Under the pieces are notes generated by a model. That model was given only the letters and a program-made list of their open reading frames with translations, was not told the origin of the DNA and ran no database searches. From Dactylis glomerata (Eukaryota; Streptophyta; Magnoliopsida; Poales; Poaceae), in NCBI GenBank assembly GCA_007115705.1, contig QXEO01002092.1, forward strand, positions 620,001-684,000: a stretch of 64,000 bases of DNA, written 5' to 3'. The position numbers were made by a program, and so were the translations under genes. Shown here piece after piece: positions 1 to 11,721 of this stretch. How positions within the stretch are numbered: position 1 is the stretch's first letter; each line of letters begins with the position of its first letter.

Positions 1-398
1 ATGTCTGACTGGAATTGGAAATCAAATACATAATCTTAATATATTTGGTGCTATTAGCTGCTATGTATGTGTGTAAATCAACCAGCAATGAACTAGCAAG
101 CATTCAGTGCTCCCTGATGGATTCATTCGATCTAGTAGCTTAGATTGTACGTAGGTTTTGTCGTGAGCCAAAAGCATTGGCGAGAGAGTCAAATCCATTA
201 GGCAAAGGAGCAAGTTTAGCTTTGCTAGTGAGGAGCTAGCTTAGCTTAGCTACAGCAGCTCCGCGTAGGTGCGCGTCTATACGAGAATTCAGTCAGATGC
301 ACATGCAGTCTGGACCTGCATCAACATTTTCTGCTGTGCGTGGCTGGAATACAGGGTATGCCACGGCATACCGGGCATATCTTGTAGATTCGCCGCTG
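1..398. mobile_element. hAT-like non-autonomous element, right part only
   Basis: This is the right half of the element seen whole at 13635-14414. Its terminus reads CGCCGCTG at 391-398, followed by the 8-bp target duplication GGTATAGC (399-406). The left half lies outside the window. No transposase is encoded. Confidence 0.72.
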
Positions 399-406
399 GG
401 TATAGC

Positions 407-1808
407 CTTCCAATTGATCCATTTATTTAACATCGTGGAACATATATACTTTCTGTTGAAAGATTTCAGGTTCTCTAAAAAAAATTAAGGTTGAAAGGGT
501 TTTCTTGCAAGTTTGGCGTCAGAAAATAATTGTGTAAGCCACAAAGAAGCTTCCGTGTCATTTGTTCTTACCACAAAAAAGTTGGCGAACATACCAAGCA
601 GCGATTACATTTTCTGAGCAGGCTCTCAGGTACACCGTCATATCTGGGCTGTTAATTGGTGCATCAAGATCCGTGCTGGCCTATTTTTTGCCCTCTCTAA
701 CAACTTCTCTTTTTTTATTTCTCACTCTATACAACCTTTGAATCTGAAGCTTGGCAGTTCACTGAAACATTTGAGATAGATTTTGGGAAAAATAGTTCGG
801 GATTTTTATGATAGTATATATATATATTTTTAAACATTTTATGTTGAATTTAAATATTTGAAATTTTAAATTTCACAAAAAAATTATGAACTATTTTCCC
901 CATATTCTAGTTGCAATATTACAGTGACCTGCAAAGTTTCAAGTCCATATGTTATATAGTTTAGAAGATATAAAAAAGATAAATCCCAAACAGTAAAGAG
1001 GTGTAGGTGAGATGGTGCTCAGCCAAATTTTTTCCTACCAAGAAGAACAAAGAAAGAAGTATTGAGTCCCTACTCCCTACATCACATTTTGTTAATTAGT
1101 TCATTACGTCGCAAGTGAAATGTAGCCGGTACAACATCCAAAAACGAAAACCAAGCAAAGAGCAACGAAACAACAACACATGAAAACCCGGAAATTACCC
1201 AAGCTTGGTTTGGTGTAAGCTGTTGAGTATTGGAAACAAGCTACATATAGCCTTTACCCAAGGAAATTATATTGAATCATAGAACTGGTTGAAGATTACC
1301 AAGCGCATCCAAGTACTGCCAATGGATCAAATTTGTGCAAATCTACAATATATATAAAGTTCATTCCCACTAAGTGTATTTAATGTTTGCAAGCTCAAAC
1401 CTGGTGAAGCCACATCACTCCAATTCTTTATAGCCGTCAGATTTTAAAGATACGGTCATTAGCTAGTCATCCAATCACGTACTCAGTTCTCATGACATGC
1501 AATCCCAGGTCTATCTATAGGAAAACGGAAGTGTTTCTTCGCTAGGACCTTTCAACCTCCCAATCTCCCATTAATCCACCGTGAGGTGGGGGAAGTGAAG
1601 GAGTTTCTTACGTTTCTCTTCCTCTCCACCAATTGAGTAACTAAAGCTCCATGCATTTATCTTCTCCCTTCTATCTTTTCCACTCACGAGTCCGTCTTCT
1701 TTCTCTTCCCTATTTTAGTCCATCTCCTGAACATGATGGCTTGGCAACACGTCCTCCACACCGTCAATTCTACTTCTCTGGTTGCAGTCCAAGAATCGTC
1801 ATCATTGC
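407..1808. other. Intergenic DNA left of the retrotransposon, copy 1
   Basis: No gene is recognised. From about 659 to 1011 it matches a diverged segment at 48051-48405. From about 1640 it becomes pyrimidine-rich, and an open frame from ATG 1733 runs straight into the retrotransposon insertion point. The same frame stays open in the right flank from 9904 for about 20 more codons. It may be a first exon, but no homologue is recognised. Confidence 0.5.
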
Positions 1809-3243
1809 TAATGTCTACACATGCTTCTGTCCTTGTAGACAGTGTTGGGCCTCCAAGTGCAGAGGTTTGTAGAACAGCAGCAAGTTTCCCTTAAGTGGAT
1901 CACCCAAGGTTTATCAAACTCAGGGAGGAAGAGGTCAAAGCTATCCCTCTCGAGCAACCCTGCAATTACGATACAGAAAGTCTCTTGTGTCCCCAAAACA
2001 CCCAATACACTTGTCAAATATATAGGTGCACTAGTTCGGCGAAGAGATAGTGAAATACAAGTACTAGTGATGATTATGGGTAGTAAATGTAATATGAAAT
2101 AAGTATCGCTGCGAGCAAACATGTAACAAAACTGAAAGGAAATGGTGTGCAATGCTTGGAAACAAGGCCTAGGGATCATACTTTCACTAGTGGACACACT
2201 CTCAATAAATATAACATAATTGAACCAATAGATACTATCATCAATATGCAACTCAAAACAATTCTCCAATGGAAAACAAACACTAATCATGCGTAGAGCT
2301 ACGAAGCACTCCTCAAAGTTCATATTTCCCCAAACTAGATTGTCCCACACTGTCACCGTGAACGCACTAGATGGTTCCAACAAACACCAACAATTCATAG
2401 AGACATTAATCAAAAAGACACACATGATGCGCACACCGTCACCTTCACACCATGATACAAGGTATCTCCGGAGATTACAAATATAAAGCACGGGAGTAGC
2501 ATAATATCTGAATAATAACATCTACTAATTCAACTAGATACAAAGCTCACGATCATATAAAGATCACATCATGGGAGAGAGAGGTGAACCACATAGCTAC
2601 CGGTAGAGCCCTCAGCCCCGGGGGATAACTACTCCCTCCTCATCATAGGAGACATCAAGGTTGATGGAGATGGCGGGTGAGGTCGATGGAGACGGCGGAG
2701 GAGGCGACGGCGTTGATGGAGATGGCTCCGGGGGCACTTCCCCGTCCCGGCAGGGTGCCGGAACAGAGACTTCTGTCCTCCGAAATTTGTCTTCGACGGC
2801 GGCGGCGCTGCGGAACTGTTCTGGGAAAAAACGCCAATTCCTCTAGGGTTTTCCGTCGAGGGGCTTTTTATAGGCGAAAGGGCATCGTCGGGAGGCGACC
2901 AGGGTGGTCTCACCATAGGGGGGCGCGGCCAGGGGCTGGGCCGCGCCCCCTCATGGTGAGGCTGGCCCCTGGCCCCCCTTCGGCTCTCGTTCGGTCTTTG
3001 GTCGTCTTCCGGGAAAAATAGGAGTTCTGGAACTTGTTTCGTCCAATTCTGAGAATATTTCCTATTTAGCTTTTCCGAAACACAAAAATAGCAGAAAACA
3101 GGGAACTGGCACTGTGGCATCTTGTTAGTAGGTTAGTTCCGGAAATCGCATAAAAACGCCACGAAGTGTAACGAAACACAAGGCAAATAGTGTAAAAACA
3201 AGCATGGAGCATCAAAAATTATAGATACATTTGAGACGTATCA
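1809..3243 (-). repeat. 3' LTR of retrotransposon copy 1
   Basis: A 1435-bp LTR on the minus strand. It contains a GC-rich hairpin with 22-bp arms at 2909-2930 and 2939-2960 (two mismatches, 8-base loop). The open frames within it are GC-rich by-products and not genes. It differs from the partner LTR by a few percent, with the same differences in all three copies. Confidence 0.88.
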
Positions 3244-5824
3244 GCATCCTCAAGCTTAACTCCTGCTCATCCTCGAGTAGGTAAGTGATAACAAAAGAAT
3301 AATTTTTGAGGTGACATGCACTATCACAATTTGATCAACGAGGTAGAGCATTGAGTGCTGAGATCAAAGAACTTAAAACATGGGCATGAAAGACATAATC
3401 TTGATAATAGAAACTTAGCAACCATGTTATAGCATGAAAAGAAACACAAAGAAAGATCATGAAAATGAAACAATAAAAGTCACGTGTGTGTTTCAACCAT
3501 ATGGAAAAACATAGCAAATGGTTTTCATCTTGTCCCTCATGGAGTAGCAAAGCATAAATGCATAGGACACCTTCAAGTTTAAGAGGGTGACTAGATACAA
3601 GTAATTTAAAAACAAGCAAAACCATAATCATGAATCAATCAATAATAAACTTTGGGATTATGCACATTATACTCAGAATGACAACTATGCTCTCTTAGAC
3701 GGTGCATAAAGGTAGAAGGTGGAGACTTAACATAAAAGTAAAAGAAAGGCCTTTCGCAGAGGGAAGCAGTGATTAAACATGTGCTAGAGCTTTTCATTTG
3801 TAAAACAGAGAGATAAAAATTGGGTTTTGAGAGGTGGTTGTTTTTGTCAACGACTAGCAATGGGGTTCTTACTATCTTCCATACAAAAAGTAAGCAATTT
3901 TTTGAGAGAGGGATTGACACTTTGGTGCTCTTTTATAAAGCTTGGCACTCCTCCCCACCGTTTTTCCTTTCACAAACCATGGCTAACCGATTCCATCGGG
4001 TGCCCACCAACATTCACATACCATGGAGGAGTGCCTTTTTTCTTTTCTTTTCTTTTTCTTTTTGGAATAAGACAATATGGAAGATAGCAAATCCGACCAC
4101 TATGTCCCCATGAGCTAAAAACAGTGTCACAAAACGAGAAGTGTTTTGAAGGTTTTTTAAAAGGTAGCACATGAAAATTTACTTGGAATGGCTTACAAAT
4201 ACCATGCATAGGAATTTATAGTGGACACAATGGCAAACTTGGTTTTTGGGAGTTGGATGCACGAGTAGAGCTCATACTCAGTACAAAGCGAGGGCTAGCA
4301 AAAGACTAGGAGCGACCAACTAAGAGAGCAATAACGGCCATAATCATGCATAGCGACAAAATATCATTGAAAGAAGCATAAAGTGGTATCATAAGTCAAA
4401 AACCAAATGATCATAGAGGCTATAGGCGACTTATTTTGTAGTCAACATGTGTAAGCATGTGCCAAGTCAACCCAAATAAAGCATCAAAGGAGAAAACCAA
4501 ATTAATGCTTCCAAATAATAAAAACAACGCATGATTTTTTCAAAGGCTCATTAAGCAATCTCAATCATTTGAGACAAGTCATGCTACAGCAAAACCACTA
4601 AGCATACTATCAAAAAGACATCAAACACGACATGCAAAAGCCTAAGCCGCAGTCTAAAAAGCTCCTTTTTGTACCACTTTTTGCATGAAACTTTTCTCTT
4701 TTCCAACACCATTCAAACCTTTTCGAAACAACTCTTTTGATGAAAACAAACATAGACCAGAGGTCCAAATACACCTTGATGCAAAGATTATAACAAGATC
4801 TGAACAAAAATCAAGGCGAAAAACGAAAGCTAAACGCAGTAGTAGTAGCAGAAAAAGAGAACACTCGTGGAACGATAAGAGTGAAAACTAGAGTGTTCTT
4901 GGCAAATGAAAAGCGAGTTCATCTCCTCCAAAAGAAACATGATGTGATCTAACCCTTTATTGCAGCAAACAAAGCAAAAGAAAACTGAAAACAAAAGCAA
5001 CTGATGCTTCAAGAAAACGCATAGTGCATGAAGCAATAAAAATATAGTGTCTTGAAAGGTGACCTGATTTTTGCCGATGAAGAAGGGGTGCCTCGGGGGC
5101 ATCCCCAATATTTGACGCTTGTACTTCTTGGATATTTCTTGGGTGCATGGGCATCCCCAAGCTTGAGCTTTTGTCCATTCTTCATCTCATCTCATCATTC
5201 TCCAATCCCTACACTTGAAAACTTCCTTCATACAAGCGTAACACAATCTATTAGCAATGTTAGCATAAACATAATAGTGAATCAACCCCTTTCGGTTCAA
5301 ATTTCAACTCAAAAACCACCACATATAAAGTATATACTACTGTAGCAACTTCCCCAAAAGTTCCATGATCAAAAGAACTCAAAAGAAAGCGATCGAGCGA
5401 CAAACACAAATAGTGGCAGAAATCTGTCAAAACAGAATAGCTGACAAAAGGTCGATTTTTTAGAGGACCTTCTGTTCCTCAAATCGAAAAGTGCAAAACT
5501 AATGAAAGTTTGGATATAACCTGGAGCATATGCACAAGAAATCGCAGGTCCAAAAGATATACAGAGAATTTTCACGAATTTGTATGGTGCAGCACTGAAA
5601 TCTGTTTCAGGACAGCAACATCCTCAAATCTTACCTCACTCAAATTAGAGGCTTCTCTTGGCACAAAAACAAAATAAAAATGATAAGGAGAGGTTATTAC
5701 AGCAGTAATACTTCCAAGATTCAAATAAAATAAAAAGTACTGAAAATAAAACATTGGGTTATCTCCCAAGAGTGCTTTTCTTTAACGCCTTTGAGCTAGG
5801 CGCAGTAATTTCAGAAAATGCTCA
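3244..5824 (-). other. Non-coding 3' internal region of retrotransposon copy 1
   Basis: About 2.6 kb lies between the 3' LTR and the end of the gag frame. It holds no sizeable conserved frame and no pol domain. Next to the LTR, 3244-3285 is the polypurine-tract side of the element on the minus strand. Two related GGGGCATCCCC-type motifs lie around 5095-5160. Confidence 0.7.
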
Positions 5825-8314
5825 CATAGGCGCCCGAAGAAAGAACTTAAGGCAAAGGTGCCATAAAGGAACTTGAAGCAAGAGAGAGCATCAAAAAGCA
5901 AGTATGAAACACATTTAAATCTAAACCACTTCCTATGAAAAATAGTCTTGTGAAAAGACAAGTCATGAAAGCGCAAAGCGAAAAGCATAGGAAGGCAAAA
6001 ACAAGTACAACTTCAAGAATTCTAACAAAAAGAGGGGAAACTCAATATTGTTGAGATCCATCAAACCATGTTTCCCTCTCTCATAATAACTTTCAGTAGC
6101 ATCATGAATAGAACTAACATAACTATCACATAAAGCATCCCTATCATGAGCCACATGCATAAAAGAATTAATACTCCCCACATGAACAATCGTAGTAGGA
6201 GCAGATTCAACAGAATAATTATTCTCATCACCATAATCATCAAAAACAGGAGGCATATTATAATCATAACTAATTTCTCCTCAAAAGTAGGTGAACTGAA
6301 AATATTATACTCATCATCATAACCATCATAAACTAGAGGTTTAGTATCATCATAAGCGAGAGAGCAGCTATTTTGCAAGGCATATTCATCAAACATATCA
6401 TCATAAGAAGGAACATGGATAGTACTAATGGTACAACAATTATTAACCTTAGAATTGGTACCAAAAAGATTTCCAATATCAAAAGTAGAGTGCTTTTCCC
6501 AATAATGATCACTAACATAGGTAACAGGCATAGGAACATCATCCCAATCAGAATTATTATAATCTATAATAGGAGCAACATGCTTAGGGGAAGATACCGT
6601 TTCCTCTTGCCTTTTACTCCTCTTCTTCTTCTTCTTACTCTTCTTACTCTCTCCTTTAGGAGGGAGAGGCTTGAAAGGCATCTTCTCCACATAATCTGGT
6701 TTACTGACAGAAACAACAGAAGAAAACTTTGGAGGATTCTCCTCTCTATTAATAAGATAGAAGCATCTATTAGTCCTGTCATAGCTTGGCAAAACATCAT
6801 GTTTTATAAGATTTTGTATGTAAGTATTTCGAGGCAATCTTTAACATAATAGAGACGACAATCACGAAGGGTGCTATTAATATCAACAACTCTCATATCT
6901 ACCAAAGAAATCTTTCTAGATATCTCTTCACACTCCAAATATAAAGTAAGCTCATCATGCTGATTGAGAGTAATCTTGTCATCACAATACAAATTTATGG
7001 TACTCATTCGATTAAAAGAGTCACGATATTGGCTTGGGCATTGAAAATTAAAATGACCCATGTCATCGCAAAGTTCACAAAGAAAAGGATAAAGCTCGCA
7101 AACCTTTTCACCAAGCTCATCTAGAGCCTTGAGCCACATTTGTGTTTCTTCATTCCCGTGGGTGATGCAATAATCTTCCTTGTTGTGACTCCGTTCACAA
7201 GGTCTATGTACTCCACAAAAAATAACATGCTTATAAGAAGTAGCACTTTCAGAAATTTGAGCATGTTTATTGCAATTATCAATAACAATATCACTTTCTA
7301 TGCAAGTGTCTTTAAAAGGTTCATGATACACGTCCCCATTTCCCTTAGGAACATTAATATGAGAAGCAAAGGCCTTAAAGCAATCAACCATAATTTGAGG
7401 ATCAAGACCATATTAGCACTAAGCTCTTGAAAATTAGCAGTTTCAGCGAAAGACTTAATGCAATCATATTCATAACTCATACCTGATCATTTACCTTTGT
7501 CGCTATCCCAATCTTCAATATTGTTTTGAATTGCTTCAAGCAGATCCCACTTGACGTCAACATCCTTCCTTGTGAAAGACCCATCCAAGCATGCATCTAG
7601 ATAGTCCTTGTAATGTCCTGAAAGCCTTGCATAAAAATTATCAATAACAATATTACGAGGAAGATCATGAATAGGTCATTTGAGCATTAGTGACTTCAAT
7701 CTTCCCCACGCTTGGGTAATGCTTTCTCCCTCATGCGGATGAAAATTATAAAGATAATTCCTATCTTTATAAACCTCACTAGAAGGATAGAATTTAGAAA
7801 AAAAGAGAGGTACAATTTCCTCCCAGTCGACAGGTCGGCCATCCTTCAGTGTTTTATACCATTCCGCAGCTCAGCCCTTCAATGATAAAGAAAATAGCTT
7901 CTTCTTAACTCGGTTCATCAAAATACCTGCACACTTGAACAACTCGCATAATTCATGTATAAAAAGCAAATGATCACCAGGATGGATAGTTCCATCTCCT
8001 AAATAGCGGTTATCCATAGCACGTTCAACAATCTTTATAGGTATTTTAAAAGGATGAGGAGCACAAGCATCATTAGAAACATCACATAGGGGAGATAAAA
8101 TATCATCAGAGCAAACTTTCTCCACTAAAGCTGGGGAACTAAAAATATCATGCTTAACAAAACCAACTTCCCCAAGCTTAGACTTTTCTATAACGGTGTT
8201 CAAAGCATTCATACTAACAACACTATTAGCATGCAAATTAAGCTCCAAAGGTTTTTCAATTTTCTCTTTAAATCTAAACTCAGGAAAAAGACTAAAGAAC
8301 TCTTTACTTTCCAT
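5825..8314 (-). pseudogene. Retrotransposon gag-like frame, copy 1, broken
   Basis: The start codon is at 8312-8314. The gag region, a CCHC zinc knuckle and a lysine-rich stretch are recognisable, as in the cleaner copy at 33804-36296. The three in-frame TGA codons shared by all copies are at 7871-7873, 7676-7678 and 7497-7499. This copy also carries private short indels (for example near 6275, 6735, 6830 and 7412) that split the second half into several frames. Those private indels may be real decay or sequencing error. The product would be a nucleocapsid-type structural protein of virus-like particles, and no functional protein is expected. Confidence 0.8.
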
Positions 8315-8447
8315 TAAGCCTAACTAGTGAAAATAAAAACAAGAAACAAAAAGATATAATTGCAGAATCTAAAGGAAATAACTCCGAGCAATCACCAGCA
8401 ACTAAAAGACTTAGTAACCAAAGAATGTGAGTACCTTTTACCTTACC

Positions 8448-8465
8448 TCCCCGGCAACAGCGCCA
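8448..8465 (-). other. Primer-binding site (tRNA-Asp type), copy 1
   Basis: Read on the minus strand, this site is complementary to the plant tRNA-Asp 3' end with one mismatch (TGGCGCTGTTGCCGGGGA). It sits 10 bases inside the 5' LTR. Athila-type gypsy elements use the same primer. Confidence 0.8.
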
Positions 8466-8475
8466 GAAAAGAGCT

Positions 8476-9898
8476 TGATGTCTACACACGCTTCTATCCT
8501 TGTAGACAGTGTTGGGCCTCCAAGTGCAGAGGTTTGTAGAACAGCAGCAAGTTTCCCTTAAGTGGATCACCCAAGGTTTATCGAACTCAGGGAGGAAGAG
8601 GTCAAAGCTATCCCTCTCAAGCAACCCTGCAATTACGATACAGAAAGTCTCTGTGTCCCCAACACACCCAATACACTTGTCAAATATATAGGTGCACTAG
8701 TTCGGCGAAGAGATAGTGAAATACAAGTAGTAGTGATGATTATGGGTAGTAAATGTAATATGAAATAAGTATCGCTGCGAGCAAACATGTAACAAACTGA
8801 AAGGAAACGGTGTGCAATTCTTGGAAACAAGGCCTAGGGATCATACTTTCACTAGTGACACACTCTCAACAAATATAACATAATTGAACCAATAGATACT
8901 ATCATCAATATGCAACTCAAAACAATTCTCCAATGGAAAACGAATACTAATCATGCGTAGGGCTTCGAAGCACTCCTCAAAGTTCATATTTCCCCAACTA
9001 GATTGTCCCACACTGTCACCGTGAACGCACTAGATGGTTCCAACAAACACCAATAATTCATAGAGACATTAACCAAAAAGACACACATGATGTGCACACT
9101 GTCACCTTCACACCATGATACAAGTATCTCCGGAGATTACAAATATAAAGCACGAGAGTAGCATAATATCTGAATAATAACATCTACCAATTCAACTAGA
9201 TACAAAGCTCATGATCACATAAAGATCACATCATGGGAGAGAGAGGTGAACCACATAGCTATCGGTAGAGCCCTCACCCCGGGGGAGAACTACTCCCGCC
9301 TCATCATAGGAGACAGCAAGGTTGATGGAGATGGCGGTGAGGTCGATGGAGACGGCGGAGGAGGCGACGGCGTTGATGGAGATGGCTCCGGGGGCACTTT
9401 CCCGTCCGTCAGGGTGACTGAACAGAGACTTCTGTCCCCCGAATTTGTCTTCGACGGCGGCGACGCTGCGGAACTGTTCTGGGAAAAAACGCCGATTCCT
9501 CTAGGGTTTTCTGTCGGGGGGCTTTTTATAGGCGAAAGGGCATCGTCGGGAGGCGACCAGGGTGGTCTCACCACAGGGGGGCGTGGCCAGGGGCTGGGCC
9601 GCGCCCCCTCATGGTGAGGCTGGCCCTGACCCCCCTTCGGCTCTCGTTCTATCTTCGGTCCTCTTCCGGGAAAAATAAGAGTTCTGGAACTTGTTTCGTC
9701 TAATTCTGAGAATATTTCCTGTGTAGCTTTTCTGAAACACAAAACAGCAGAAAACATGGAACTAGCACTGTGGCATCTTGTTAGTAGGTTAATTCCGGAA
9801 ATCGCATAAAAATGCACGAAGTGTAACGAAACACAGGCAAATGGTTGTAAAAACAAGCATGGAGCGTCAAAAATTATAGATACGTTTGGGACGTATCA
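8476..9898 (-). repeat. 5' LTR of retrotransposon copy 1
   Basis: A 1423-bp LTR on the minus strand with TG...CA ends in element orientation. It lies next to the primer-binding site, which identifies it as the 5' LTR. The GC-rich hairpin seen in the partner LTR recurs near 9567-9619. Confidence 0.88.
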
Positions 9899-10566
9899 GT
9901 TGCTTAATCTTGAGTGGTTGCGCCCTGCTCTGTTCGTCCTGCTCATGAAACTACGGCGGTGATGCTCGCGACGTCTCACCGTCACCCCTGTACAAGGCTC
10001 ATATCTACCTTGGGCAAATGGCTTGACATCACCTAACTGACACCAGTGAGCGTCTTCTCTATCTGTGAATTAATCCAGTGTTCTTGGTTTCTTCCAGAGA
10101 AGATCCTGACCTCATCAGCCATGCGTGGTAGTGTGCAGCATATGATACTTCGCTTTTGGTCCCGGAATGCGCCCAAACTCACAGGGTAAAAATCTTTAGT
10201 TGTTCTGATCTTCAGATTGCACTTCCTCACCTCCATTAATACGAGCGTGTTTCAGTGTCAAAAGGGAAAATAGAAACTAGCATATTTTAAGTACACAAAT
10301 CATGCTAGTTCTAAATATGGAACTTCGTGACTGTAGTGAAGTTATAACGTTTCGATGATGAATCGGCATCTTTTTTTTTCTACTAGAACATGGCTAATAA
10401 TTTATACTTTTCATGTTTTTAGAGGACTCGTGTTTCTCCTCTCCCAGCTAGTTAAACTGTACAGACTTTGAGTGGGCTTGGGAGGTCTCTAGTAGTTAGC
10501 TGAGGTTGTACTTCAAGTAAACTCATGTTTCTTTTGGGGGTAGGTTTTCTCGGCAGCAATGCCTCA
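9899..10566. other. Right flank of the retrotransposon with exon-like sequence, copy 1
   Basis: The frame open in the left flank continues from 9904 to a TGA near 9959; in the second copy that codon is TGC. Farther right, a pyrimidine tract ending in CACAG precedes about 110 bases ending in ACAG before GTAAAA (clearest at 24060-24160), which looks like an internal exon. No protein family is recognised. It may be the remains of a gene split by the retrotransposon. Confidence 0.35.
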
Positions 10567-11360
10567 TCTAATACTACTTAATGTGGGCGTTCTCACATAT
10601 CTATTGCTTCATATCTAATGATTATATTTTCCTCTATTTCTCGAACTATGTAATGGCTGAAAATTTACCTTGGTATTTTACTTCTGTTTTGTGTACTTTA
10701 TATAATGACATTGTTATATCTAAATTATTTGAATATTTTTTCTTGCAAGGATTTTATATTGTGCATATTTGACTTCAAATTTGTTAATTAGATCATTACT
10801 GAGTTTGATAAGTATGCAAAACCCAAGAAAGGAACCATGACTCCATTATTTGGTTACAAGTTTCTAATTATTGCTTTGAAATTTTAATCTAAATAGTTCA
10901 ATATGTCAAATAAACCCAATCTAGCCCCATGTACTGGAGAAATCATATGGGGGTATTATCTATTTCATATGATCGAAAAAGAATGCAAGTGACTTAGTAC
11001 AAACTATATACTAAATTATACTAAATCATCCGACTTTTTCAATCAGAGGAAGCAATATCTATAAAGTTGATTCCCACTAATATTATTAAATAATTAAAAT
11101 TTCCACATGCAAAATGCCCATGTCATCGGCAAGCCCCGATCAATGGCATGATCGTGCATGAAGACTTTTTCGGGCAAAGTGCATACAACCTTAAAGGATG
11201 AGAAAACCACATGAAAAATTTCTATGTCATCAACCAAACCCTGTTATCTTCAGTATGAGGTCTTCTTCCTGGCAAAGTGCATACAGCCCGATTCAAGCTA
11301 ATTGTTACATATATTGAAATCATATTTTATTTCCGCCGCAACGTGCGGGGTATCATCTAG
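10567..11360 (+). mobile_element. Helitron-like non-autonomous element, copy 1
   Basis: The 3' end has the Helitron signature: a short hairpin CCGCA-ACG-TGCGG (11336-11348), eight bases, then CTAG (11357-11360) followed by T. The 5' end is set at TCTAATACTA after an A, fitting A/T target insertion without duplication. No Rep/helicase is encoded. The 3' end is well supported. The 5' end is a choice by eye and may lie elsewhere. Confidence 0.6.
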
Positions 11361-11439
11361 TTTAAGTAGAGTATGTGCATAGATCGAACATGTACTGCTG
11401 GGGGTACATAGTAATAGCAAATTAGCAAATATATAATTA

Positions 11440-11721
11440 CTAGAGAGACAACAATCCGTCTACCAGGGACATTTGTGGCTGCGGATTGCCAAGTGGATTT
11501 TCGTCGAAGAAGCGTTCAAACACGGAAGCCAAGCTGAGAGCGAAGAAGGTGAGGCCCAGGAGCAGCACGGGAAACCCGAGGCTGTGGAACGCCTCCATCA
11601 CGTATATGGAGAGGTAGACGAGCGCGACACCCGCGCAGCCGACGAGGCATGTTATCGTCCACCTGCTGCACTCTTGGGGCTCCGCCATCGCCGCCAGCTG
11701 CTCCTCGTCGCCGGCCATCAT
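11440..11721 (-). CDS. Small two-helix membrane protein, unknown family, copy 1
   Basis: A 93-codon frame begins with tandem ATG codons and ends in TAG. The product has an acidic N-terminus (about residues 1-20), two hydrophobic segments (about 22-43 and 47-68) predicted to span a membrane as a hairpin, and a hydrophilic tail of about 25 residues. No family is recognised. Three copies recur at the same place in the tandem units, and the diverged third copy (39433-39720) keeps the frame, length and hydrophobic pattern despite many substitutions. That argues for a real coding gene. The codons for residues 1 to about 60 and the rest have different histories, because the array's exchange point (about 11542) lies inside the gene. 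No TATA box is obvious upstream. Confidence 0.55.
   Translation of the reverse strand: MMAGDEEQLAAMAEPQECSRWTITCLVGCAGVALVYLSIYVMEAFHSLGFPVLLLGLTFFALSLASVFERFFDENPLGNPQPQMSLVDGLLSL

Larger units (their letters stand above)
1809..9898 (-). mobile_element. Gag-only LTR retrotransposon, Sabrina/Athila-like, copy 1
   Basis: This is a complete minus-strand element of about 8.09 kb. Two LTRs (1809-3243 and 8476-9898) begin TGATACGTC in element orientation. Just inside the 5' LTR is an 18-base primer site matching 17 of 18 bases of the tRNA-Asp 3' end. The only coding capacity is one broken gag-like frame. No protease, reverse transcriptase or integrase motifs occur between 3244 and 6000, so it is non-autonomous. 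Flanking pentamers ATTGC (1804-1808) and GTTGC (9899-9903) are an imperfect target duplication. The left tip reads TA where TG is expected. The family name comes from memory of Triticeae elements, with Ty3/gypsy affiliation inferred from the primer site and LTR ends. Confidence 0.85.
1..11542. repeat. Tandem-array unit 0 (left-truncated by the window)
   Basis: This is the first, incomplete unit of a head-to-tail array. It is nearly identical base for base to 14017-25506 and 27982-39535. It holds the right half of a hAT-like element, intergenic DNA, a Sabrina/Athila-like retrotransposon, a Helitron-like element and the 3' part of a small membrane-protein gene. Base 1 falls inside the hAT element, so the array or its flank continues to the left of the window. 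The right edge is set where copy 3 stops matching closely, inside the small gene. Confidence 0.9.

Noticed and set aside
1808..2521. 237-codon minus-strand frame in the array LTRs (also at 15819-16532, and 36286-37170 in extended form)
   Set aside because: It lies wholly within or across LTR sequence, has no recognisable domain, and is broken in other LTR copies by small indels. Treated as a chance frame.
2629..3120. Proline- and arginine-rich frames on both strands of the LTRs
   Set aside because: They coincide with the GC-rich GATGGAGA/GGCGG microrepeats and the hairpin. Composition explains them.
6373..6849. Plus-strand frames opposite the gag region (also at 20350 and 34353)
   Set aside because: They are antisense shadows of the gag-like frame, Ile/Asn-rich from its codon composition.
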